From JAICND01 sp040905905 (lineage in GTDB: Bacteria > Actinomycetota > Acidimicrobiia > Spongiisociales > ZC4RG35), in NCBI GenBank assembly GCA_040905905.1, contig JBBDQN010000050.1:62001-126000 (forward strand): a stretch of 64,000 nucleotides of DNA, written 5' to 3'. A program made the position numbers and the translations under genes. This document shows positions 52,157-60,063 of this stretch, piece after piece; within the stretch, counting starts at the first letter, position 1, and every line of letters begins with the position of its first letter. The notes beneath the pieces were generated by a model. The model saw only the letters and a program-made list of their open reading frames with translations. It did not search any database and was not told the origin of the DNA.

Positions 52157-52692
52157 TGAGGTATACCCCGGGAACAATTGAAGGACTGTGGGTGATCGAC
52201 CTGGAATCGATTGTCGATCACCGCGGGTTTTTTGCTCGCTCGTGGTGCCGTAAGGAGTTTGCCGATCATGGTCTCGAGGCCGATTGGGAGCAATCGAACC
52301 TTCAGTTCAGTCCCCAGCCGGGGACTATGCGTGGACTCCACTTTCAGAAGGCCCCCCATCAGGAGATCAAGCTCGTTCGGTGCACCAAAGGGAGAGCCTT
52401 CGACGTTGCCGTCGATCTGCGAACCGACTCGTCCACCTATCTCGGGTGGTTCGGGATTGAGCTGACGCCGGAGGATCACACCTCGGTGTGGGTCCCCAGG
52501 GGATGCGCTCATGGCTGGTTGAGCCTCGACCCTGATACAGAGGTGTTTTACATGACCAGCAACGAATATGTACCCAATGCAGTCGGGGGACTCAGGTACG
52601 ACGATCCGGCACTCGGCATTGCGTGGCCGCGCTCTATCGAAATAGTTCCGTCCGACTATGACTCGTGGCCGCTTCTCGCGGTTGGGATCTAG
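52156..52692 (+). CDS. dTDP-4-dehydrorhamnose 3,5-epimerase-like (RmlC/cupin)
   Basis: This 178-residue protein has the RmlC cupin: DHRGFFARSW, MRGLHFQKAP (His base), KLVRCTKGRAFDVAVDLR, WVPRGCAHGWLSL and the late YDDPALGIAWP. The enzyme epimerises a 4-keto-6-deoxy-NDP-sugar; with CDP-glucose-type partners it may act on a CDP sugar rather than dTDP. It lies between two cytidylyltransferase paralogues, all closely packed. Confidence 0.9.
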   Translation: MRYTPGTIEGLWVIDLESIVDHRGFFARSWCRKEFADHGLEADWEQSNLQFSPQPGTMRGLHFQKAPHQEIKLVRCTKGRAFDVAVDLRTDSSTYLGWFGIELTPEDHTSVWVPRGCAHGWLSLDPDTEVFYMTSNEYVPNAVGGLRYDDPALGIAWPRSIEIVPSDYDSWPLLAVGI

Positions 52693-52694
52693 CC

Positions 52695-53465
52695 GTGAAA
52701 GTAGCCATTCTCGCCGGTGGCATGGGCACACGGCTAGCGGAAGAGACTGAGATCCGCCCTAAACCAATGGTCGAGATCGGTGGGTTGCCGATCCTGTGGC
52801 ACATCATGCGGCATTACGACCACTACGGACTGAGCGAATTTGTGATAGCCCTCGGCTACAAGGGTGATCACATACGTCGCTTCTTTGCCGACTACTACAC
52901 CAACGCAAGCAATCTCAGAGTCAACCTCGCCAGCGGTCTGGCCGAGTCCCACGGCGGAGGACCCGCCGAGCGCTGGCTCGTGGAACTGATCGAAACCGGC
53001 CGCTACACCAATACGGGTGGTCGGATCGCACGGCTCGCACCTTATCTCGGAAACGAAACGTTCATGTTGACCTGGGGTGACGGTGTTTCGGATTTGAACC
53101 TTGCGGAATTGCTCGCCTTCCACCGATCACATGGGCGGTTGGCCACGGTCAGCGCAGTTCACCCTCCAGCCCGCTTTGGTCAGGTCGAGTTGGAGGGCAA
53201 CCGGGTTGTGGAGTTCTCAGGGCGGCCTCTATCAAACGCCTGGATCAACGGTGCCTTCTTCGTGCTCGAGCCGGGCATCTTCGAATACATAGACAATGAC
53301 GACACGCAATGGGAGAAGGATCCGATGGAGCGTCTAGCAAAGAATCGGCAGCTAGTGGCCTTCCGGCATGAGGGCTTCTGGCAGTGCATGGACACGATGA
53401 GAGACAAGCGGTATCTGGAGAGTCTCTGGCAGAGCGGGAGCGCCCCGTGGAGGAGCTGGGCGTGA
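52695..53465 (+). CDS. Sugar-1-phosphate nucleotidyltransferase, RfbF-like (copy 2)
   Basis: About 256 residues from GTG 52695, two bases after the epimerase stop: VAILAGGMGTRLAEETEIRPKP, MVEIGGLPILWHIMRHY, LTWGDGVSDLNLAEL and GFWQCMDTMRDK. It is clearly paralogous to copy 1 but far from identical, so the two may use different sugars. Its stop overlaps the next start by four bases (GTGA). Confidence 0.87.
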   Translation: MKVAILAGGMGTRLAEETEIRPKPMVEIGGLPILWHIMRHYDHYGLSEFVIALGYKGDHIRRFFADYYTNASNLRVNLASGLAESHGGGPAERWLVELIETGRYTNTGGRIARLAPYLGNETFMLTWGDGVSDLNLAELLAFHRSHGRLATVSAVHPPARFGQVELEGNRVVEFSGRPLSNAWINGAFFVLEPGIFEYIDNDDTQWEKDPMERLAKNRQLVAFRHEGFWQCMDTMRDKRYLESLWQSGSAPWRSWA

Positions 53466-54529
53466 CAATGCGCGTGCTTGTTACCGGCCACAACGGCTAC
53501 ATCGGCTCCATCATGACGGGGGTTTTGCAGCGGGCAGGTTTTGAGGTAGTCGGCCTCGATACCTATTTGTTCGATGGTTGCACCTTCGGTCCAGACACAC
53601 CAGATGTGCCCGCAATTCGCAAGGACGTTCGCGATATCGAGATAACCGACCTCGAGGGCATCGATGCCATATGTCACTTGGCCGGGATCTCCAACGATCC
53701 AGTCGGTGATTTGGTCGCTGATGTCACTTACGAAATCAACCATCGTGCCTCGGTACGTCTGGCGCGGTTGGCCAAGAAGGCGGGCGTAACCAGATTCGTG
53801 TTCTCCTCGTCCTGTTCGATCTACGGAGCCTCTCCGGGTGGCATAGTCGACGAGGAGTCGCCAGTGAATCCGGTTACCCCCTACGGATGGTCCAAGATCA
53901 AGGTCGAGGAAGATGTAGGAAGACTCGCCGACGACGATTTCAGCCCCACGTTCTTGCGCAACGCCACCGCATACGGGGCGTCACCCCGCCTGCGGGCCGA
54001 CCTTGTGATCAACAATCTGGTGGGCTACGCCGTCATCCAGGGAACCGTGTTGATGAAGTCGGATGGGTCGCCGTGGCGGCCGCTTATCCATATCGAGGAC
54101 ATATCGCGGGCCTTCGCGGCGGTGCTACAGACTCCTCGTGAGCGGATCCATAACCAGGTGCTGAATGTGGCCAAGCCCGACGAGAACTACCAGATCCGTG
54201 ATCTTGCCAAGCTTGTAGAACAGGTGGTGCCGGGCTCAACGATACGTTTGGCCGATCACGCGGGTCCGGATATTCGTGACTACCGGGTCGACGCCAGCAA
54301 GATCTACGAGCTGGTGCCCGAGTTCAAACCGGTCTGGACGGTCCCGGCAGGGATCGAGGAGTTGCACCATGCATTCACGACCTTCGGTACGCCGGAGGGT
54401 GACTTTCTGGGCAAGTTGTTGCGAATCAGGTGGCTGTTGGAGGCCCAGGCTGCCGGCTGGGTGACACAGGATATGCGGGTTGTCGCCGACCGCCCTCAGG
54501 GATTCGATGCTTCCGATATGGCTGTGTAA
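53462..54529 (+). CDS. NAD-dependent sugar epimerase/dehydratase (extended SDR)
   Basis: About 355 residues: VLVTGHNGYIGSIMTGVL (Rossmann), SSSCSIYGASPGG and PYGWSK (Tyr-x3-Lys), PLIHIEDISRAFA and DYRVDASKIYELVPEF. The GTG start at 53462 overlaps the previous stop and has AGGAG six bases upstream; ATG at 53468 is the alternative. It is probably the dehydratase or epimerase step after the nucleotidyltransferases, in a coupled four-gene set. It is not clearly the classic CDP-glucose dehydratase RfbG. Confidence 0.87.
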   Translation: MTMRVLVTGHNGYIGSIMTGVLQRAGFEVVGLDTYLFDGCTFGPDTPDVPAIRKDVRDIEITDLEGIDAICHLAGISNDPVGDLVADVTYEINHRASVRLARLAKKAGVTRFVFSSSCSIYGASPGGIVDEESPVNPVTPYGWSKIKVEEDVGRLADDDFSPTFLRNATAYGASPRLRADLVINNLVGYAVIQGTVLMKSDGSPWRPLIHIEDISRAFAAVLQTPRERIHNQVLNVAKPDENYQIRDLAKLVEQVVPGSTIRLADHAGPDIRDYRVDASKIYELVPEFKPVWTVPAGIEELHHAFTTFGTPEGDFLGKLLRIRWLLEAQAAGWVTQDMRVVADRPQGFDASDMAV

Positions 54530-54556
54530 CTCTCACGCGATTTAGGCTCATCGATC

Positions 54557-55642
54557 TTGCGTTTCGACTATCGGGCTCGCATTGCCCAGGCCCAGGCCGA
54601 GATGGCCCGCAGCGACGTCGACGTGCTCCTGCTCTCGGTGGGAGCCGACCTTCCATATCTGACTGGGTACGAGGCAACTCCGATGGAGCGTCTAACGATG
54701 CTGGTTCTGCCGATCACTGGGGAGGCAACGCTGCTCGTGCCCCAACTCGAGGCACCCCGGGTCGAGGAGGGTCCGTATCGGATTAGGGCATGGCAGGAGA
54801 CCGAGGATCCCGTCGCAATCGTCGCCGACCTCGCCAAGGGGGCGGCTACAGCGGCGATCGGTGATCAGACCTGGTCGTTCTTCTTGTTATGGCTGATGGA
54901 ACAGATGCCCGGCACCCAATTCGCGTCGGCCACCAAAGTCACCCGTCCGCTGCGAATCCGGAAAGACGCAAGCGAGATCGCCGCGCTGCAGGAAGCGGCG
55001 GCCGCCGCCGACCGGGTGGTTGATCGGCTCAAAGAGGAGAAATTCTCCGACCGGAGCGAGAGGGACCTTTCCCACCGTGTCATTGCGATGACCGTCGAGG
55101 AAGGCCACGATGTTGCGTCGTTCTGGATCGTGGCCGCCGGTCCCAATGGTGCTTCTCCCCATCACGAGCCCGGCGAAAGAGTATTGAAGCACGGTGACCT
55201 GGTGGTGGTCGACTTCGGGGGCAAGGTTCGGAGATACGGGTCTGACTGCACTCGCACCTTTGCGATCGGCACGCCGAGCCCGGAACAGGTTGAGGTGCAT
55301 CGGGTGGTACAGGATGCCCAGGTCACCGCCACCGCGGCGGTGCGGCCCGGAGTCGCCGCCGAGGCGGTCGATGCCGCCGCCCGCAAGGTGATCGACGACG
55401 CCGGTTATGGCGAGTATTTCATCCACCGAACCGGTCACGGGATCGGTTTGGAAACCCATGAACACCCGTATCTGGTGAACGGCAACGCCGAGCTGCTCGA
55501 GCCGGGGATGTGTTTTTCGGTTGAACCCGGGATCTATCTGCCCGGCCGATTCGGGGTGCGGCTCGAGGACATCGTCACTGTGACCGAGTCCGGAGTTGAG
55601 CCGCTGAACCGGGCGGATCACTCGTTGGTGGTCGTCAGTTGA
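54557..55642 (+). CDS. Xaa-Pro aminopeptidase-type M24 metallopeptidase
   Basis: This 361-residue protein has an N-terminal creatinase-like domain (VDVLLLSVGADLPYLTGY) and a C-terminal pita-bread domain with the five metal ligands: Asp in VVVDFGG, Asp in GSDCTRTF, His in GHGIGLETHEH, Glu in SVEPGIYL and Glu in VRLEDIV. It cleaves an N-terminal residue before proline, or a related dipeptide bond. TTG start with a weak ribosome site. It converges on the CysQ-like gene with an 8-base overlap of 3' ends. Confidence 0.92.
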   Translation: MRFDYRARIAQAQAEMARSDVDVLLLSVGADLPYLTGYEATPMERLTMLVLPITGEATLLVPQLEAPRVEEGPYRIRAWQETEDPVAIVADLAKGAATAAIGDQTWSFFLLWLMEQMPGTQFASATKVTRPLRIRKDASEIAALQEAAAAADRVVDRLKEEKFSDRSERDLSHRVIAMTVEEGHDVASFWIVAAGPNGASPHHEPGERVLKHGDLVVVDFGGKVRRYGSDCTRTFAIGTPSPEQVEVHRVVQDAQVTATAAVRPGVAAEAVDAAARKVIDDAGYGEYFIHRTGHGIGLETHEHPYLVNGNAELLEPGMCFSVEPGIYLPGRFGVRLEDIVTVTESGVEPLNRADHSLVVVS

Positions 55643-56435
55643 CCAGGGTGAGGATCCCTGCAGCCAGCGACTGAGGGCTCAGCCGACCTGCCAAACCTGG
55701 TCCGGTGGCGATCAGACCTGAGAGCAGAGTGTTGGGCTGGTTGAAGCGGGGGAGTTCACCTTCCAGAGTGACCGCCCATCCGCCTGCCGCCAATAGCATC
55801 GCGACTCCGGCCGCCACGTCCCATTCGTTCTTGGGGACGAGGGTCCAGGTTGCGTCAGACAACCCGCAAGCCACCCGGGCCAGTTTGTAGGCAACCGAAC
55901 CCATAGGTTCGACATCGAGTCCGGTGCCGCGCCATTGATCCCATTGCCCTTTCGTCACCTCGGTCCGGCTGGCGAGCACGCTGGCCCGAGCGAGTTCTGC
56001 CAGTGCGCTGGGACGGACGGCGACGCCATTGAGGCGGCACCCCAGACCCTGGGCGCCCAGGGCGACAAAGTCGGCCGCCGGGTTGAGGATGCCACCGGCC
56101 ACGGCCTCACCATCCTCGACGAGGGCGATGGACACGCACCACTCGGGTAGTCCTTGGACGAACTCCTTGGTGCCGTCGAGGGGGTCGACTACCCACACCC
56201 GGGATGCCGATAGTCGGGCCGGGTCGTCAGCGGTCTCTTCCGACATCCACGCCTCTCCGGGCCGGACCAACTCATTGCGCAGCGCTCGATCCACTGCCAG
56301 ATCGGCTTCGGTGACCGGATCGGAATTTGCCTTGGCCGCGGCCTCGAGGTGACCCGAGCGAAAACCTGAGAGAACCCTCCCCGCGACCGCCAGCGCCTGC
56401 TCGATACGGGCGAGGTCGTTGGTGCGATCCTTCAT
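55635..56435 (-). CDS. cysQ: CysQ-like 3'(2'),5'-bisphosphate nucleotidase
   Basis: This roughly 266-residue inositol-monophosphatase-fold enzyme has SEETADD, WVVDPLDGTKEFVQGLPEW (metal Asp pair and DGT) and NEWDVAAG (third Asp). DGTKEF is nearer to CysQ than to inositol monophosphatase. It sits in one operon with the sulfate permease and the ATP sulfurylase/APS kinase, so hydrolysis of PAP, the by-product of sulfotransferases, is the best reading. The ATG at 56435 overlaps the permease stop (ATGA); GTG 56444 is possible. Confidence 0.82.
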   Translation of the reverse strand: MKDRTNDLARIEQALAVAGRVLSGFRSGHLEAAAKANSDPVTEADLAVDRALRNELVRPGEAWMSEETADDPARLSASRVWVVDPLDGTKEFVQGLPEWCVSIALVEDGEAVAGGILNPAADFVALGAQGLGCRLNGVAVRPSALAELARASVLASRTEVTKGQWDQWRGTGLDVEPMGSVAYKLARVACGLSDATWTLVPKNEWDVAAGVAMLLAAGGWAVTLEGELPRFNQPNTLLSGLIATGPGLAGRLSPQSLAAGILTLVN

Positions 56436-58201
56436 GCCGGCCACTGCAAGGGGATGATCACAACCGTGAGGATTATCACCGTCGCTGTGAGTGGAGCTCC
56501 TAGCCGGGCGTAGTCAAAGAACCTATATCCGCCGGGGCCATACACCATCGTGTTGGTCTGGTATCCGATCGGGGTGAGAAAGTCGACCGAAGCGGCAATC
56601 GCCACTGCCACTGCAAACCCCCGCGGATCGATGTCAGTAGCGGCGGCGGCGGAGATAGCGATCGGAAACATGAGCAAGGCGGCAGCGTTGTTGCTGACCA
56701 CTGCCGTCAGGATCACCGTTGCCAATACGACTGCCAGCAACACCCCGTGTTGACCCAAACCGTCGAACGCCCCCACCAGTCCGGAGGCGACGACTTCGGC
56801 TAATCCCGACTTCTCAACCGCGGCCGCCACTCCGAAGGCCGCGGCAATGAGGATGATGACATCGAGGTTGACCGCCGACCGCGCCTCACCGGGAGTCAAC
56901 ACCCGGAACACCACAAGCCCCACGGCCGCCAGCAATGTGGCGTTGAGGATCGGTAACAAGCCAAGGGATGAGGTGAGGACGATCCCGAGGGTCAGTCCCC
57001 CCACCAGCCAGGCTCGGCTGGTTGCGACCGGAGGTTTGGCCCCAAGGGTTGATATCAGCAGGAAGTCGTTGCGGTCACGCCACCGATCCCGAAAGCCGCG
57101 GTCTGCCACCAGCAGAAGGGTGTCACCCACCCTCAACGGGACCTGGCCCAGCTTTGCCTCGATTCTCTGACCGGCTCGGTGAATCGCCAGCACCGCCGCC
57201 TGGTAACGACTCCGGAACTCTGCTTCGTTGAGGGTCTTGCCGACCAGGGTCGACTCGGCTCCGATCACTACTTCGAAATATCGGGCCCGTTCGTTCTCCA
57301 GTTCCACCAGATGGCTGGCTTCGGCCGAGGAAAGGCCCCGGGTGGCTTGCAGGTCGACCACCTGATCGGATTTGCCGACGAACTGCAAGCGGTCACCGCC
57401 CCGTAGGGCCATCTCTGGCGTCACCGGGGCGATGAGATCGCCGTCCCTCTCGATAGTTGCAAGAAACAAGCCCTGGAGGTGACGCAGACCGGCCTCTTCG
57501 ACCGACTTCCCGCTGAGGGCCCCACCCCGATCGACCACCATGTCGACCACGAACTTGCGAGACGCTTCTTCGGCTTCTTCGCGCACCGACCGTCGGATGG
57601 GGAGCAGCACCGGGGTGAGAAGAACCAGGAGCAGACCGCCCACAATGGCTATCGGTAGTCCCACGGCTGACATCTCGAAGAAGCCGAGCCCGGGTTGTCC
57701 GGAGGCCTCGAGCAGTCCGGATATCACCAGGTTCGTGGAAGTGCCGATGAGAGTGACCACCCCACCCAGTAGGGCCGCAAACGACAACGGCATCAGATAA
57801 AGCGACGGTGAGCGGCCCCGCGACTCCGCCCAGGATCGAATCTGAGGCAGAAGCATCGCCACAATCGGCGTGTTGTTGAGAAAGGCAGAGGCCGCCGTGG
57901 TCGGCGCCACCAACCGCGCCAGCGAACGACGCACCCCGGTTCCTTCGCCCAGCGTGGCCCGCACCACCGGGGTGAGCGCTCCCGTCTTTTCGACGGCACG
58001 GGCCAGGATGAAAAGACCGGCTACGGTCAGTGGAGCAGGGTTGGAGAAACCGGACAGCGCCTCGACCGGAGTCACGATGCCCGCCACCAGCACCGCCACC
58101 ATCCCGGCCGCCATAGCCACCGCCGGAGCTGCCAGATCTTTAACGAGGGCCAGCAGGACGCCGACGACCACCACCAGGGAGAACCAAGCTTCCCATCCCA
58201 A
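56432..58201 (-). CDS. SLC13/DASS-family permease with RCK domains, probable sulfate transporter
   Basis: This 589-residue protein has about eleven membrane segments in two halves (TASAFLNNTPIVAMLLPQI near the first; VSNNAAALLMFPIAISAAA in the second, the SLC13 SNNT-like motifs), separated by two cytoplasmic RCK/TrkA_C-like domains at about residues 190-370. Family members move sulfate, phosphate or dicarboxylates with sodium; its operon with sulfate genes points to sulfate. TTG start with GAGGTAG upstream. Confidence 0.85.
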   Translation of the reverse strand: MGWEAWFSLVVVVGVLLALVKDLAAPAVAMAAGMVAVLVAGIVTPVEALSGFSNPAPLTVAGLFILARAVEKTGALTPVVRATLGEGTGVRRSLARLVAPTTAASAFLNNTPIVAMLLPQIRSWAESRGRSPSLYLMPLSFAALLGGVVTLIGTSTNLVISGLLEASGQPGLGFFEMSAVGLPIAIVGGLLLVLLTPVLLPIRRSVREEAEEASRKFVVDMVVDRGGALSGKSVEEAGLRHLQGLFLATIERDGDLIAPVTPEMALRGGDRLQFVGKSDQVVDLQATRGLSSAEASHLVELENERARYFEVVIGAESTLVGKTLNEAEFRSRYQAAVLAIHRAGQRIEAKLGQVPLRVGDTLLLVADRGFRDRWRDRNDFLLISTLGAKPPVATSRAWLVGGLTLGIVLTSSLGLLPILNATLLAAVGLVVFRVLTPGEARSAVNLDVIILIAAAFGVAAAVEKSGLAEVVASGLVGAFDGLGQHGVLLAVVLATVILTAVVSNNAAALLMFPIAISAAAATDIDPRGFAVAVAIAASVDFLTPIGYQTNTMVYGPGGYRFFDYARLGAPLTATVIILTVVIIPLQWPA

Positions 58202-58210
58202 GTCGCTACC

Positions 58211-59941
58211 TCAACCCAGGACGGTGTCGCGGATGTAGCCGAGGCGCTCGAGCTGAAGGATGATCTGGTTGGCCGCCTCATCGGGGGAGAAGGCGGTTGA
58301 ATCGATGACCACCTCGGCATCGGCGGGTTCCTCGTAGGGGTCGGAGATTCCGGTGAACTCCGGAATCAAACCGGCCCGGGCTTTGGCATACAGGCCTTTG
58401 CGGTCCCGCTCTTCGCACACCTCCAGCGGAGTGGCGACGTGCACCAGGACAAATCCTCCTCCCGTCTCCACCAGCTTCCTCACGGCTTTGCGAGTGGAGT
58501 CGTAGGGAGCGATGGGCGCACAGATGGCGATGCCCCCGCTCTTGGTGATCTCAGAGGCGACGTAACCAATCCGGCGGATGTTGATGTCGCGGTGTTCTTT
58601 GGAGAAGCCGAGCTCGGAGGACAGGTGCTTGCGCACCAGATCGCCGTCCAACATGCTCACCGGCCGTCCACCCATCTCGAGCAGCTTGACCAGGAGCGCA
58701 TTGGCGATGGTCGACTTGCCCGATCCCGAGAGCCCGGTGAAGAAAACCGTGAATCCCTGTTTGGCCCGGGGTGGATGGGTCCGTCGCAGTTCGGTGGCGA
58801 CATCGGGATAGGTGAACCACTCGGGAATCTCCCGCCCGGTCGCCAACCGGTCTCGCAATTCGGTTCCCGAGATGGAAACGGTCTTGACCCCTTCCGGTAC
58901 CTCGTCTTCGGGGATGTACTGGTCCAGATCCGGGGCGTAGACCATCATCTTGAAGTCGACCATCCCCACCCCGAGTTCGTCCTGGTGTTTGGCGAGCATC
59001 TCCTGGGCCTCATAGGGCCCGTAGAAGGGTTTGCCGGTGGAATCGGAGCCTGGCCCGGCGTGATCGCGACCAACGACCAGGTGGGTGCATCCGTGGTTCT
59101 TGCGGATGATGGCGTGCCACACCGCTTCCCGGGGACCTCCCATCCGCATCGCCAGCGGCAACAGAGCCAGGGCGGCAGTGTTGTGGGGATAGCCGCCCAA
59201 CACGGCTTCGTAACATCGCACCCTCGTGTAGTGGTCCACGTCGCCGGGTTTGGTCATTCCTACCACCGGATGGATCAGCAAGTTGGCGCCGACTTCTGAG
59301 GCAGCCCTGGTTGTGAGTTCCACATGGGCCCGGTGCATGGGATTGCGGGTCTGGAACGCCACTACCTGGGTCCAACCCCTCCTGGCGAACTCGGCCCGAA
59401 TCTCGGCCGGCGACAGCCGCAGTGATCGAAAGTCGTAGTGGGTTGGAGTGTGAATGCCCTCGACTGGGCCGCCGAGGTAGACGGGATTGGTCTGGCTGAG
59501 AAGATGAGCTACCCCTGGGTGGTCGGGATTGACGCTTCCGAATACTTGGCCTGCCTCGGCGGTCAGGTCGGGTCGGTAGACCTCCTCGACCGCAAGCGCG
59601 GCCAGCATGACCCCTTCGGGATCTCGCAGTGCGAGCATGGATCCGGCGCTGACTTCGGCAGCGACTGCCTCGGGGACGTCGAGGGTGATGGGGATCGGCC
59701 ACAACGTGCCATCGGCCAGCCTCATCTCGGAGCACACTCTCTCGTAGTCAGGGCTGGCCATAAAGCCCGTCAGGGGGGAAAAGCCACCCGAAACCAGCAG
59801 CTCCAGGTCGCACATCTGGCGTTCCGTCAGATCCCAGGAGGGCCAGTCCCGGGACAGTTGACGTAGCTCGACGGCTCGTTCGGGCGACACCAGCAAGTTG
59901 ATGAGAGTCCCGCCGTGGGGCGGGATTAGATGATCGTTCAC
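58211..59941 (-). CDS. Bifunctional ATP sulfurylase / APS kinase
   Basis: About 576 residues from GTG 59941 (GGGGAG upstream). Residues 1-380 are sulfate adenylyltransferase: FQTRNPMHRAHVEL, VVGRDHAGPGSDSTGKPFYGP and SISGTELRDRLATG. The C-terminal 190 residues are APS kinase: FFTGLSGSGKSTIANAL (P-loop), DGDLVRKHLSSELGFS and VHVATPLEVCEERDRKGLY. Together they make PAPS from sulfate and two ATP. The longer start at 59977 lacks support and would run toward the divergent tkt. This is the first gene of the sulfate operon. Confidence 0.94.
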   Translation of the reverse strand: MNDHLIPPHGGTLINLLVSPERAVELRQLSRDWPSWDLTERQMCDLELLVSGGFSPLTGFMASPDYERVCSEMRLADGTLWPIPITLDVPEAVAAEVSAGSMLALRDPEGVMLAALAVEEVYRPDLTAEAGQVFGSVNPDHPGVAHLLSQTNPVYLGGPVEGIHTPTHYDFRSLRLSPAEIRAEFARRGWTQVVAFQTRNPMHRAHVELTTRAASEVGANLLIHPVVGMTKPGDVDHYTRVRCYEAVLGGYPHNTAALALLPLAMRMGGPREAVWHAIIRKNHGCTHLVVGRDHAGPGSDSTGKPFYGPYEAQEMLAKHQDELGVGMVDFKMMVYAPDLDQYIPEDEVPEGVKTVSISGTELRDRLATGREIPEWFTYPDVATELRRTHPPRAKQGFTVFFTGLSGSGKSTIANALLVKLLEMGGRPVSMLDGDLVRKHLSSELGFSKEHRDINIRRIGYVASEITKSGGIAICAPIAPYDSTRKAVRKLVETGGGFVLVHVATPLEVCEERDRKGLYAKARAGLIPEFTGISDPYEEPADAEVVIDSTAFSPDEAANQIILQLERLGYIRDTVLG

Positions 59942-60063
59942 GTGTAGAAGACTCCCCAGCTCGTTTGAACACCACATGTTACGGGCAATCGCAGAGTGGT
60001 CTACCCCCCCTCGTGCCAGCGATACCGCAGCTGCCGGGGCGCGATTACGCTCGTCTGCAGGTA
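59942..60063. promoter_or_regulatory. Divergent promoter region, sulfate operon / transketolase
   Basis: About 122 bases between divergent starts. It must contain both promoters. No clear paired boxes could be assigned, and no riboswitch-like structure was seen. Confidence 0.4.

Noticed and set aside
51781..52731. 316-codon minus-strand frame across two sugar genes
   Set aside because: It spans two clear plus-strand enzymes and lacks any motif.
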